Assembly (NCBI GenBank): GCA_916048095.2 | Contig: OU696594.1 | Coordinates: forward strand, 5,834,781 to 5,898,780 | Direction of reading: 5' to 3' | Origin: Sacculina carcini | Taxonomy: Eukaryota; Arthropoda; Thecostraca; Sacculinidae | Length of the DNA stretch: 64,000 nt | Part shown: one piece after another, positions 50,291 through 59,937 of the stretch | Numbering within the stretch: position 1 is the stretch's first letter | Layout of the letters: the number at the start of each line of letters is the position of its first letter | Program-made: the position numbers and the translations under genes | The notes under the pieces: generated by a model | Database searches by the model: none | What the model was told of the DNA's origin: nothing | The model's input: the letters and a program-made list of their open reading frames with translations, nothing else

Positions 50291-51844
50291 ATGGCTGAGG
50301 CCGTTGGCGGGGGCAAACGCGAGTTTGTCGAAGGGGGTCCCGGGAGTGAATCCGATGACTTCGGTCAGGAGGGTCAGAGGCCCGAGCAGAGGGCCGCAGG
50401 ACCCGTGGTGGATGTTGGCCAGTTGGCCAACATTTTAATGCAGGCCCGAGGGCCGATCCTTGACAGGATAGGGCGGGCCCTACCGCGTTTCGGTGGTGAC
50501 GTCACTCTTGTCGTTACTGAGTGGCTGGCCGATTTTGAGCGGCTATGTCGTGTCCAGCAGGCCGACCCTTGCGAAATGGTCGACCATATGCTGGATGGGA
50601 GCGCGCGCCGGCTCAGCCGGCGCATGCTCGTGGGCGACGCCTCTCAGTGGGCCGTGGTGAAAGCCACGTTAGTCGCCGAGTTTGGCGTGCCTCGCCGAGT
50701 TTGGCGTGCCTCGCGAAGAGGCGTGGAGGCGCTTCTCGACTCGTCAGCTTCGATCTGGCGAGTCAGTGGACGCCTTTGTGGACGACCTAGAGCGTCTTGG
50801 TCGCCGTGTAGGGTTGACACCCGAGAGCTTGGCGTTCCGCGTCAAATTTTATGAGGGCTTACCCGACTCAATCTATGAGTGGGCTATGGCGAAAGAGGGG
50901 ACATATACCCCCGAGTTTGACAGCGTGCTGTCGGCGGTGCGCGCCAGAATTGGTGCGCGTAGGGCTGCTGCAGCCAGAAACCGCCCATCAGGGGTGGTGG
51001 CTGCATCTAAGCAGCGAGCCAGCTACGCTCAAGTAGCGAGCAGCTCGAGTGACCGCTCTCCTGTTCCTCGAGCATCGGACCAGTGAGACGGTTCTGTGTC
51101 TCGGTGGCATGGAAGGCACCGAGACACCCTACGTTCGACGTCGGGTGGCATGGATGAGTCGTTGTTTATTGCTGCATTCGAGGCCGTGCCCAATTTCGCT
51201 CGTGATTGCGAGGAGCCGGCGTCGACGTCGACGTCACGCCGCTCGCGTGCTCGGACGAGCTCGCATTTTCATGCGGAGGGCGTAGCACGGGGCGCAGCGT
51301 CCTCCGACATGGAAGTCGACCGCAATTAAGCGGCGGCTCCTGTAAAAGGGCGACGGTGAGTCCCTGCTCTGCGCGTGGACTCATCAGCGGAGCACATTTG
51401 GTGCGTCGGGCCCGCCGGGCGATTCGAGGGACGGCCGGTGTATTGACTTCGCGTCGTATGCCGGTCGTTGAAGCTGTTCTAAACGGTCGTTGCTCCCGGT
51501 GTCTGGTTGACACGGGAAGTGAGTGCACAATTGTCAGTGCACGGGTGGGGGCGGGTTCACTTCCCCGTCGGGGACGACCGTTAATTACAGCGGATGGTAG
51601 GACTTCTCATGAGACGAAGTCCTGTGATGTAGTAATAGGGCTACAGGGACACTGTTTTAGAGATTCCGGGCTCGTAGTGAAGGGATTAGAAAACCTTGGG
51701 GTGGAGTGCCTCCTGGGCAACGACGTTATCGACCATATGGGAAGCGTGACAGTGAAGAGGGGTGCTGACTCTATATACACCGTTGAGTGGGGGAAACCTT
51801 ACCCCGAGGGGTGCTGTCGTGCACCGGCGCGTAAGTGTTTCTAA
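50291..51844 (+). pseudogene. Gypsy-G Gag and aspartic protease
   Basis: Gag opens with ATG at 50291 and a Gly/Glu-rich start, then WLADFERLCRVQQADPCEMV and 'ASQWAVVKATLVAEFGVPR'. A 19-bp tandem duplication at 50674-50711 shifts the frame. The capsid continues WRRFSTRQLRSGESVDAFVD, DLERLGRRVGLTPESLAF and FYEGLPDSIYEWAMAK. After a linker with frame changes comes a retropepsin (51460-51800): NGRCSRCLVDTGSECTIVSA with catalytic DTG, and VECLLGNDVIDHMGSV. The RT is absent: the sequence stops at about 51845. The codon bias is GC-rich, unlike most gypsy copies here. Confidence 0.8.
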
Positions 51845-51983
51845 TAAATCGACGAAGTGTGTGAGGTTTATGTTGGCAGGTTCCACGGATAGTCCGAAGC
51901 CGCTGGAAGTTGTCGACAAGGACGTAGCGTAGCGTCATTCGCTGATGGCCGATGGACGGTGAGCTGGCGGTGGTCTGACAAAA

Positions 51984-52213
51984 TGCTGGCTAAAATGAGC
52001 GCCGACAACGCCCAGCTGGTGGCCAGTCTGCCTCCTCTGGCAGCTGCCGAGCAACAGCTGCAGGAAGCGGCCAACTTTCGGCAGATGCTCGAGACGGATA
52101 TGGGCCTTCTCATTAAGTACGTGCAACAGCTGTGACAGGTCAAGGTGGACAGGACGGTTAAGCTGCATCAGTTGAACGCTGAGAATGAAATGCTGGTGTC
52201 CCGCATGCATGAC
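51984..52213 (+). other. Host-like coiled-coil module L, copy 2 (longer)
   Basis: The frame reads MLAKMSADNAQLVASLPPLA, AAEQQLQEAANFRQMLETDM, GLLIKYVQQL, TGA, QVKVDRTVKLHQLNAENEM, LVSRMHD. It extends the module at 25260-25396 by about 30 residues on the N-terminal side. A CGA to TGA change makes the stop. Canonical heptad pattern; parent gene not identified. Confidence 0.5.
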
Positions 52214-52524
52214 AGTGTCGCATCTGATGTGACACTGTCATGCTCTGCGTCGACCCCCAGAACTATTTTGCCTATGGCTAAAGTGAAAGTGCATGGGTGT
52301 CATGCATGACAGTAATTCATAATACTTGTGAACACAAGACGTATTCACAAGTATTTTCGATACTTGTGAACACGTATGTCTACAAACATGGCGACAATGA
52401 CAAATGATGCTAAATGACAGACCAACAGTCTCGGGGCTTTTGTCACGCGCTTGCCGTCAGTGTTTTGACGTGTTCGGGATGTCACTGACATCCCGAACAC
52501 GTCAAAATTGACCGAAATCGGTCA
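52207..52524. repeat. Cluster of four perfect inverted repeats
   Basis: Hairpin 1: 13-bp arms 52207-52219 / 52231-52243. Hairpin 2: 12-bp arms 52321-52332 / 52344-52355. Hairpin 3: 22-bp arms 52463-52484 / 52486-52507 around a single C. Hairpin 4: 7-bp arms 52509-52515 / 52518-52524. All are exact. Hairpin 3 is long enough to extrude as a cruciform or fold in RNA. The block lies between coiled-coil module L and a WD40 fragment. Confidence 0.9.
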
Positions 52525-52632
52525 TTTTCGATACTTGTGAACACGTATGTCTACAAACATATCGACAATGACAAATGATGCTAAATGACAGACCAACAGT
52601 CTCGGGGCTTTTGTCACGCGCTCGCCATCAGT
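52355..52632. repeat. ~105-bp direct repeats flanking the palindromes
   Basis: A segment starting TTTTCGATACTTGTGAACAC and ending TGTCACGCGCT occurs at about 52354-52460 and 52525-52630, with four differences. The 45-bp perfect palindrome and the 16-bp one lie between the copies. The arrangement could come from a foldback element or from replication slippage at the hairpins. Confidence 0.85.
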
Positions 52633-52635
52633 CCA

Positions 52636-52740
52636 GACAGCTCGTGCGTGGCGACGGCCGGATCCGATCACTCGGTCAAAGTGTACGATCTGCGCTGCGA
52701 TTTGCTACAAACGTTCTCGCTTCACACCGCCCCTGTCATA
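52636..52740 (+). other. WD40-repeat exon fragment
   Basis: The frame reads DSSCVATAGSDHSVKVYDLR then CDLLQTFSLHTAPV. The pattern 'xxxATxGSDxxVKVYDLRxxxLLxTFxxHxxPV' is that of a WD40 blade, with GSD before the third strand, VKVYDLR as the 'WD' strand, and H at the start of the next blade. It directly follows the direct repeat and precedes the dsRBD module copy 3. Too short to assign to a gene. Confidence 0.6.
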
Positions 52741-52784
52741 TCTACATAGTGGCATGTCTACAAACATGTATACGATATATATGA

Positions 52785-52952
52785 CGGCTGGAAGTGGCTC
52801 ACAGCTGCAAAACGTCACCGTCACAGTCAGCACTCAGTCTGCAAATGCCGCGTCCTCAGTTGCCGACCAAGACTCCGGTGTCGACGCCCAAATACGGCCA
52901 AAAAGTGCGGCATCACGCCCAAATACGACCTTCTGCAGGTGGAGGGTGTGGT
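52785..52952 (+). other. dsRBD1 module, copy 3 (shortest)
   Basis: From GACGGCTGGAAGTGG the sequence matches 33040-33220 and 36215-36390 at nearly every base. It ends after the codons for 'KYDLLQVEGVV', where the other two go on. It is then joined to LINE-B endonuclease sequence (GTTTAAGTGAAACGAACTC). About 10 bases are deleted in the GGTGTCGGTGTCACGCC stretch. The upstream Gag tail found in copies 1 and 2 is absent, so the module start at about 52787 is a real common boundary. Confidence 0.65.
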
Positions 52953-52965
52953 GAAACGAACGAAC

Positions 52966-54455
52966 GACCGTTTAAGTGAAACGAACTCTATAAATAGCCA
53001 AATATTAGTGTGTGGAGACCTTAACCATGGAAACATTAACTGAGAAGATAACAACGTTACATAAGGAACTCAGGGTGCGGGGTATGCAAAAACCTTCGTG
53101 GAAACCATAAATGACAACTTATGGACACAAAATGTTGACGATTGGACACATCTACGAGACTCTGACCACCCATCGAGACTTGATCTAGTGTTTTCAAAGA
53201 CTAACAGGGAAATTGACGAGATCAAGTACTTGGCACCGCTGGGATTGAGCAAGCATGCAGTACTGTGTTTTACCATCAACACTGATGTCATACCAACGGG
53301 GCAAATGGAAGACTGCACATGGAAACTATACTATCATTAGGCAGACATCGGCAGAATGATAACATTATACAATGAAATAGACTGGACGGAACAGATGAAG
53401 GGCAAAACGGCTAGTCAGAAGTGGGACATATTTAGAGAAAAATATGGCAATATTGTGGAGCTTTGTGTGCCAACTCGTCAAACAAGACAACAGAGGTCCA
53501 GACCGAAATGGATGACTACTGTACTGGAAAGGATTTTAAGGCGGAAACAGGACAGGTGGATGTTGTACAGGGCAAACAAAACAGCTAGGAACCGAAAAAA
53601 GTATACTACAGCAAGGAACGCTGCAACACTGGCAACAAGGTCGGCAAAATATAACTATGAAAAAAAGGTGGCGACTGATGCAGCGAGCAACACTAAACAC
53701 TTTTGGGCATATGTTCGATCGAAAATCTCCACAAAGGAGCGCATAATGAAAATATTTACAACGGATGGAGACCTCATTGACGACGATACTGGGATTGCAG
53801 AAGTTATGAACAAGGCCTTCAATTCCGTGTATGTAAGAGAAGACTCAAGCCAAGGTACCCCAGCTCCAAGCCAACTTTTTCAGGGAAGAAGCTTGAAGGG
53901 AGTCAAAGTAAGCAAGGAAGAGGTGAAGATAAAGTTCTCGGAGCTGGAAGATAGTAAAGCTCCTGGGCCAGACGGAATAGCTCCCTTCGTGTTGAAGGTG
54001 TGTGCCGAGGAACTTTGTGATCCACTCACTGACATATATACAATATCACTGAGGTCAGGAGACGTGCCATTTGACTGGAGGAAAGCCAACATCTCACCCA
54101 TCCACAAGAAAGGGAGCAGGACAGACCCACTTAACTACAGGCCAGTATCATTGACCAGTGTAAGGTAATCATGCAAGGTACTGGAGAGGATCATCAGGGA
54201 ACACGTTGAACGGCACCTCACCAACAACGCACTCATCACGGATGCACAACACGGGTTTAGAAAAAACAGGAGCTGTCTGACCAACATGCTGTGCTACATG
54301 GACGACCTGGTTGACGCTGTGGACGGTGGGCACTGTGTGGACGCCAACTATCTTGACTGTGAGAAGGCTTTTGACAGAGTCCCACACGGAAAGATTAATG
54401 ACCAAGCTGATGGCCTTAGGTATCAAAGGCAACATCCTGGCCTGGATAAGGAACT
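52966..54455 (+). mobile_element. LINE-B copy 3: endonuclease end and RT half
   Basis: It starts within the endonuclease (equivalent to 37291) and continues to RT motif A. The frame 53356-54166 (270 codons) is intact where copy 2 has a stop (TGTACAGGGC here, TGTAAAGGGC in copy 2): NTKHFWAYVRSKISTKER, SKAPGPDGIAPFVLKV, DWRKANISPIHKKGSRTDP. It ends in TAA after 'VSLTSVR', as copy 2 does, then GFRKNRSCLTNMLCYMDD and LDCEKAFDRVPHG. It breaks at 54455. Identity to copy 2 is about 98%. Confidence 0.9.
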
Positions 54456-54462
54456 TATGTTA

Positions 54463-54826
54463 TGTTTGTTATGTTTTGTGTTTTGAGTACTGTGAGTTGT
54501 TTTAGTATAAATTGATGTAATATTATATTATATATTCATTGTAATTACCATTAGTTTTCTTTTGTATTATTTAATGTAGTGCGTATTTAAATATGTTCTT
54601 GTGCTGTGTGGGCCACTCTCGGCTTTATGATTGGTCCACGTCTGACCTGTCGCTGGCGTGGCACCTGATTGGTCCACGTCAGCAATGACCTGGCAGTATG
54701 TAGTTAGACGCCGCTTGCACACATAGCATTAGTTCAATTGTGCCTTGGTCACGCTTTGGTGTCGGACATAATATATGCGCGTAATAGTCAGTGAATGCTG
54801 GTTTTTCTGTAGCTAATCGCTACACT
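54463..54826 (+). mobile_element. LTR-like sequence with paired CCAAT boxes
   Basis: The segment begins TGTTATGTTTG and ends AATCGCTACA, immediately upstream of a degenerate gypsy RT. It has two copies of TGATTGGTCCACGTC (54630 and 54667), each with an inverted CCAAT box, which looks like a promoter. The start is inferred from TG...CA form only. Confidence 0.35.
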
Positions 54827-54837
54827 ATAATAATTGA

Positions 54838-55150
54838 CAAAATACTATATCAAAGATCTGAAAACACCGCAAGACGTCAGGAGCTTCATGCGGCTCATAA
54901 ACTACTTGACCAGATTCATTCCGCGACTGGAAACTAAGAGCGAACCGCTGAGACTACTAACCAGGCAGAACACCGCTTGGAGATGAACAGAGAAGGAAAA
55001 AATGTTTTCACGAACTGAAAGAGGCGGTAACGAAAGAGACACACCTCGTTCATTTTGACCCGAAACGTCGGACATCACTCATTGTGGATGCGAGCCCAGT
55101 TGGCTTAGGGGCGGTACTCTGCCATAACCATCATGGCGGTCTAATATATT
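54838..55150 (+). pseudogene. Gypsy-D RT thumb and RNase H start
   Basis: Frames read IKDLKTPQDVRSFMRLINYL and TRFIPRLETKSEPLRLLTRQ, then THLVHFDPKRRTSLIVDASP, VGLGAVLCHNHHGG. This is the same protein region as gypsy-B but only moderately similar at the DNA level, so it is a related, older family. It contains several stops and ends at GGCGGTCTAATA. Confidence 0.8.
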
Positions 55151-55189
55151 AGATAGAAATACGATACGATAATTAGATAAACGAAGATA

Positions 55190-55600
55190 TTGCCTGGTCA
55201 AACAACCAGGGCGGAGTGTGACACGACATGTATACCAGCGACGCGTCAAACAGCCAGGGCGGAGTGTGACACGACATCTATACCAGCCGCTGGTGGTGCA
55301 TTAGTAACCAGGCTTGTCGGTGATAAGACGAGATCCGCTGAAGCTACACCACTGCCCGCTCAGACGTGACCAGCGAGAACACGGCCCCGGTTTGCCCCGG
55401 TCTCATTACCTCGCTCACTATGTCTCATTACCTCGCTCACTATGTCTCATTACCTGATCCAGGACCAGTTAAACGACGACGCAAGAGGAAGAGCAAGACT
55501 TCCACTGTCTGCATCATCAGAGCCAGTCGCAGACGTGACACGGCCCCGGTTTGCTCCGGTACTGCGCGACCCTCCAGGAGTAAACCTCGAGTAAACTACA
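55190..55600 (+). repeat. Two small tandem duplications near an LTR junction
   Basis: A ~58-bp unit containing CAGGGCGGAGTGTGACACGA occurs twice (about 55198-55252 and 55253-55305). GGCGGAG before TGTGACACG looks like a polypurine tract followed by an LTR start. A second duplication of CTCATTACCTCGCTCACTAT lies at 55402-55450. The intervening sequence encodes a basic peptide (VKRRRKRKSKTS) of unknown origin. Confidence 0.6.
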
Positions 55601-55674
55601 AGGAGCCTTTCCTTAACAGGCAAGTCACCACCAATCACCACCAGTCACCACCAATCATCACCAATCTTCAAACG
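55601..55674 (+). repeat. Short CACCAAT tail
   Basis: Five CACCAATCAC-type units after AACTACAAGGAGCC, the same tail that follows gypsy-B RNase H fragments, here joined to a gypsy-D integrase. Confidence 0.75.
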
Positions 55675-55676
55675 AC

Positions 55677-56126
55677 ATGTCTTACATTCTTACATGTGTG
55701 TGCCGTTACACACGATGGGCGGAAGCAATTCCAATTCCCGACATCAGAGCAGAAACTGTGTGCGGTGCTTTTCTGTCCGGTTGGCTCGCGCGCTTCGGAG
55801 TCCCTGAAATTGTTACGACAGACAGAGGATCCCAGTTCACAGGCGCAAGATGGAGACAACTGTGTATAACCATGGGTTTCAAACACAAGACGACGACCAG
55901 CTATCATCCTGCAAGTAATGGTCTCGTGGAGCGTCTACACCGCCAGCTAAAGGCCTCACTACGTGCACACGCTTCAAACAGCTGGACCGAAACACTTCCA
56001 ATTGTGCTTCTGGGCATACGCACAGCCGTCAAAGAAGACCTTAATGTGACTTCAGCAGATCTGGTATACGGTACACCGTTGCGTATACCTGGTGAAATGG
56101 TAGCGAAATGGTACCCCTCTGTTTGA
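55677..56126 (+). pseudogene. Gypsy-D integrase core fragment
   Basis: A stop-free frame of about 150 codons reads SYILTCVCRYTRWAEAIPIP, LARFGVPEIVTTDRGSQFTG and YHPASNGLVERLHRQLKASL, then TLPIVLLGIRTAVKEDLNVT and YGTPLRIPGE. The second and third catalytic residues (D, E) are intact. The first Asp ('xxDIVGPLPP') and zinc finger are missing because the sequence starts downstream of them. It ends with 'KWYPSV' and TGA in unrelated DNA. Confidence 0.85.
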
Positions 56127-56634
56127 TACAGCATGATTACCTGGATACCCAAAATTGTGGTCAGTAATTTGAGCCTGTGATGAACTAACGTAACACAAGC
56201 TAATCCTACCTAACCTAACCTGGGGGTCGACAGCCCGCATATAGCTCTAGCACTGCCTAGTGACTCCCTAGAGCTCTTTCAAAAATTGTTGAAAATGGGA
56301 AAAGATGGGGGAAGGAAATATGTTTTTGTTATATGGATTTTATAAGGCTTATACACAGCTGATATAAAGTTTGAGGCTTATGTAAGGTTTAAATATGAAG
56401 CTTATATGAAGCTTTGAGTTTTTTGCGGCTCCAGAAATAATAGTTTTTTGTTTTTTGTCTAATATAGCTATACATTTAGGGTTGCCGACCCTTGACCTAA
56501 ACCTAATATTACCAATCTAAACCTACCAAACCTAACCCAACCAAGCCTAACCTATCTTAACCTAACCCAACCAAGTCTAACCTATCTTAACCTAACTCAA
56601 CCTAGCATTCACGCATGAGCATACTTTCACGTTC
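56127..56634. repeat. Noncoding DNA with CCTAAC-rich telomere-like runs
   Basis: CCTAACCTAACC occurs near 56214. A longer degenerate region at 56500-56605 alternates CCTAACC, CCAAGCCTAACC and CTATCTTAACC. It resembles degraded interstitial telomere-type repeat (TTAGG/TTAGGG-like on the other strand). No gene is seen; 56280-56460 is AT-rich with repeated GAAGCTTATATGAAGC-like motifs. Confidence 0.55.
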
Positions 56635-57272
56635 CTCGATATTCTTTCCGCATTCTCCAGCGAGTCATCAACTCTTCTTGTCGTTTTGTTCTCTCGCCCT
56701 CTCCCTGTCGTCATACATCTCAAATTCTGTTTGTTTAGTTGGCTCCCCATTATTCCTCGAATTCATTTTCGTCTTTGCTGTATTATTTTTAAACTTATTC
56801 ACGATCCTAGTCAACCCTCTTATCTTTCTGGTCACCTCACCGTTGCTACTGCCCCTTCTCGTCATCCTCACCCTCTTGTCTGCCCTCGAGCGTTGAACGA
56901 GTCATCTTGGTCTTCAAAGTCTTTTTCTTTCTTTGCTCCCCGACTGTATAACTCCCTTCCTCGTACTGTTCTATCAGCCACTTCCTATTCCTCATTTCGT
57001 TCGGCACTCTTTAGATACTTATTTGAATTATCATTTGATTCCAATTCTCTCACCCTTACTTCCTATGCTTCAATCTGATTTCTTACGCCTGCTCTTACCT
57101 TTTCATCTACTTGCTATTTGTGATGTTTTAATCAAGTCTTGTTCCTTTTTGTCAGTTACTCTTTTGATTGTTCATGTTGTGTTTATCTTTGAATATTTTG
57201 GCTTATCTTGCTGTTTAACGCGCGTGAGTTTTTGACATGCGCTATACCAAATAAATGTTGTTGTTGTTGTTG
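56635..57272 (+). mobile_element. LINE-A 3' end with (TTG)n tail
   Basis: A frame at 56686-57078 encodes the RT C-terminus (FSWLPIIPRIHFRLCCIIFK, SFFAPRLYNSLPRTV, FRSALFRYLFELSF). The 3' UTR ends TGCGCTATACCAAATAAATG then (TTG)n at 57258-57272. L2/CR1-like LINEs commonly finish in a short microsatellite instead of poly(A). This fixes the true 3' end of the family and explains the small tail at 43515-43553. Confidence 0.85.
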
Positions 57273-57325
57273 GTTTTTTTAGTACAGCTTCCGACTAGCT
57301 TAGCAGTAGCTTAGCAGTAGCAGTA

Positions 57326-57583
57326 GTTCATACCACGCCTGGCCACGCTCAGCAAGCCACTGAAAAGATTCACCAGAAAAGACTTCTTATGGAAATGGGA
57401 CAGATAAGAGGAGAAATGTTTAAATTCTCTCAAGACAGCGGTCATGCAAACAACTCACTTGGCTCATTTAGACCCACAACGGAAAACCGCACTGATTGTG
57501 GACGCTAGTCCGGTTGGACTCTATATTGTGTCAAAACCACCAAGGAGATCTTCAACCAATGAGTTTTACGTCAAGGTCTCTAA
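57326..57583 (+). mobile_element. Gypsy-B RT/RNase H fragment with intact codon
   Basis: Matches 43980-44245, but 'GACTTCTTATGG' reads Leu where the other copies have TAA. It ends at GTCAAGGTCTCTAA, where the next base starts module V. An 8-base deletion (GGTGCT...) follows 'GTTGGACTC'. Confidence 0.8.
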
Positions 57584-58061
57584 TGTCCTAATGGTGATGC
57601 CCACGCGCGCCTGTCTGAATATAACCTAGATTTTTTGTTTGCTTTTACAAGCTATTTCGGCCATTTGTTTTGAAAGTATTGTTTGTCTGCGACCCGGCTT
57701 CAGCAGCAGAGATAGTGCCCTTCAGTATTAGCAGCGGCCTGGAGGACGTGGTGGAGGTGCTCGGCGGCGTGTCAGGTTGGTGTGCAGGTGGGACGAAAGG
57801 AGAGCATGGTGCCGGCAGGAAGCAGCGGAGGAGCTGCAGCCGAGGGCTGCTCGTCGTCCCGCCTGCACTGGTGGTGGACTCTTTGCCGGGCAGCTGACAG
57901 TTTGCTGGTGGAGGCTGCTGGTGCTGGAGGGCAGGCGAAATAAAGGTGCTGCTGAGGCCGGAGGAGGAAAGGATCGACGACGACGGCGTGGCCTGCGTGT
58001 GCGGCGACGTCACGGCTGTATACGGCAGGGTGCTGAAGAGCACGCAGAACGTCGACGAGTT
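57584..58061 (+). other. Module V, copy 1: GC-rich unidentified exon-like sequence
   Basis: A constant AT-rich lead (TGTCCTAATGGTGATGCCCA, ATAACCT, then TTTACAAGCTATTTCGGCC) is followed by GC-rich DNA whose frames read LKVLFVCDPASAAEIVPFSI and SSGLEDVVEVLGGVSGW, and, after frame changes, VLLRPEEERIDDDGVACVCG and DVTAVYGRVLKSTQNVDEF. The protein-like wording and codon bias suggest host coding sequence, but I recognise no domain. A second copy (61680-62140) is about 96% alike and ends at a different partner. Confidence 0.45.
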
Positions 58062-58253
58062 CCGGTCGGCGAGTTGCAGGAATTGTGTCTGACTCGCCGC
58101 TGGCCCCCGCCCGTCTACCGCCTGCATGAACAACTGGGACTGCCCCACTAGCCCACCTTCACCATTTTATGCACTATCGGGGCAAAATACACCGGTGAGA
58201 CCGGTGTTGCCAAGTCTAAGCGTGTGGCCAAAAAAAGAGCTTCATATCATTTG
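58062..58253 (+). pseudogene. dsRBD2 fragment of a TRBP/Loquacious-type protein
   Basis: One frame reads PVGELQELCLTRRWPPPVYR, LHEQLGLPH, TAG, PTFTILCTIGAKYTGETG, VAKSKRVAKKRASYHL. This covers a whole double-stranded RNA-binding domain: the first helix (VGxLQELCxxRRWPPPxY), the beta strands (GLPHxxxFTIxC) and the second helix with the RNA-contacting 'KSKxxAKxxA'. The wording is that of the second dsRBD of TRBP/PACT/Loquacious proteins, which bind dsRNA with Dicer. A single in-frame TAG (58149-58151) interrupts it. At its 3' end it is joined base-to-base to gypsy-B (TGTCAAAACCACC). Confidence 0.8.
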
Positions 58254-58715
58254 TGTCAAAACCACCAAGGAGATCTTCAACCAATGAGTTGTGCGTCAAG
58301 GTCTCTAACCAACATCGAGCGACGATACTGCCAACTGGAAAGAGAAGCGTTGGTTATTGTATGGGCATGCGAAAAATTTATCCCTTACCTCTATGGAACG
58401 ACATTCGAAATCAAAACCGATCATCAGGCACTGACAACGATCCCGGATTGCTGCGGTCCTGCGCGACCCTCGAGGAGTTCCAGTAAACTACAAGGAGCAT
58501 TAACTTAACAAGCAAGTCACCACCAGTCACCACCAATCACCCCCAATCATCACCAATAACCACCAATAATCACCAATCACCACCAATAATCACCAATCAC
58601 CACCAACATTGCTTTATTACTCATTTTTACACCATCAACAATGGGCTCAGTTTGATTTAATGAGAATATGAGATGGTTGATTTCTGAGAGGAGAGTTCTG
58701 AGGAGTTTGAACGCG
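58254..58715 (+). mobile_element. Gypsy-B RNase H fragment plus CACCAAT tail
   Basis: From TGTCAAAACCACCAAGGAGA to the RNase H end ([34 protein letters not shown]), then a 9-base shorter junction (CGAGGAGTTCCAG) and the full CACCAATCAC tail. Without internal stops in RNase H. It stops at GAGGAGTTTGAACGCGC, the first codons of module E, where repeat D takes over. Confidence 0.85.
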
Positions 58716-59937
58716 CGATATAGAAATAGATGTACACAGCGTATAATATAAAATTATACAAAAGCAGATGTACACATTGTATAATAGCCGACATTCACCT
58801 GTTTTATCTTCAGTCAGCTGTTTGTTTGCGCTGTCTACGTCTCAAATTCTAATATCTGATACCTAAAAAGAACATCTGCAGGAGATAAAGCTGATTCCAA
58901 CTTGTTTCTGGGCGGCATGTTGTATTGATAGATGGCAATCGTACAGTTCTTGTTAGTCGTGATAAGCTTGATAGTGCGGTTATAAGCTTGATAGTGCGGT
59001 GATGGCGTTCAGCTATTACATGAGCCGATGGTTGATACGCGCACCTCAACCGTAAATGAATCTGCCATTGACGAGCAAACGTCATGAGTGCCTGGCTACC
59101 AAATGCGGTGTCGTGGGTCTATCTGAAGCTGTTCTGGTGTTTCAAACTCAGCAAATACATCTTCCAACTGATGCACAATAACCGGCGTTCTCCGGAATAT
59201 CAGCATCCGCCATACTGCATATCGAGACGAACCATGGTCAATAATCATGAGAAAATGCCGGCCTCTCACATGAGTGATGTTAACTCTCACTCGCTGTCAT
59301 ATCTTGCTGTACATCAACACTTGCAGGATTCAATTGAGCCGGTGCAGTATTCAAGAACTGACACGCCGGGATACAACAGATGAAGCCAGATGCCTGTATG
59401 ATCCTACGAGCTAGATGCTACGATACTACGAGCTAGATGCTACGATGCTACGAGCTAGATGCCTGTATGCTGCTAGTTTCATCAGCTTGATCAAGTATTG
59501 CATGGATGAATGTGTCTGCTCCTAAGTACACGACAAATGTCTCACGAGTTTTGTGGAAATTGTGGAAGTTTTTGGTTTCGTAAACTCGTAAGTTCGTTCT
59601 GTTTATCAATTTACTTCCAACATCGTTCAGGGTATGAAGTCACTACTGGAAAAATGTCCTCTATTCTGATACTGCGCGTGAAAAATGAGTCACTTCGAAC
59701 AGCTCATAAGACATCAGGAAACTGCCACATCAAGTAACTGCACTGACCGAAACTCAATTACTCACCGATGTCTCATCTATGACTCACGGCATGAAATACT
59801 CTCATAGGATCGCAACACAGATGATGATTTGTCTCCAGATCACGTTTATGGTGTGAAAAAACAAATTATACTTAAAATTAACTGATTATTAATAGGTTGA
59901 TATTATATTAACCTATCGCTACAAATAATCACGGCAT
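58716..59937 (-). mobile_element. Repeat D, copy 2: degenerate gypsy integrase region
   Basis: Nearly the same sequence as 31785-32945, including the (minus-strand) integrase pieces HLRLRCAYQPSAHVIAERHH and VNITHVRGRHFLMIIDHGSS. It retains about 28 bases near 58938-58965 that copy 1 lacks, so the 'TALSSLSRLTRTVRLPS' frame is longer here. Both copies share the same frame break and the same Asp-to-Asn change. Confidence 0.8.

Noticed and set aside
57645-58148. Minus-strand 167-codon Pro/Ser/Thr-rich ORF (and its twin at 61741-62205)
   Set aside because: It lies antisense to module V and runs across the dsRBD2 junction in one copy and the element H junction in the other. Open frames in GC-rich DNA are expected by chance.
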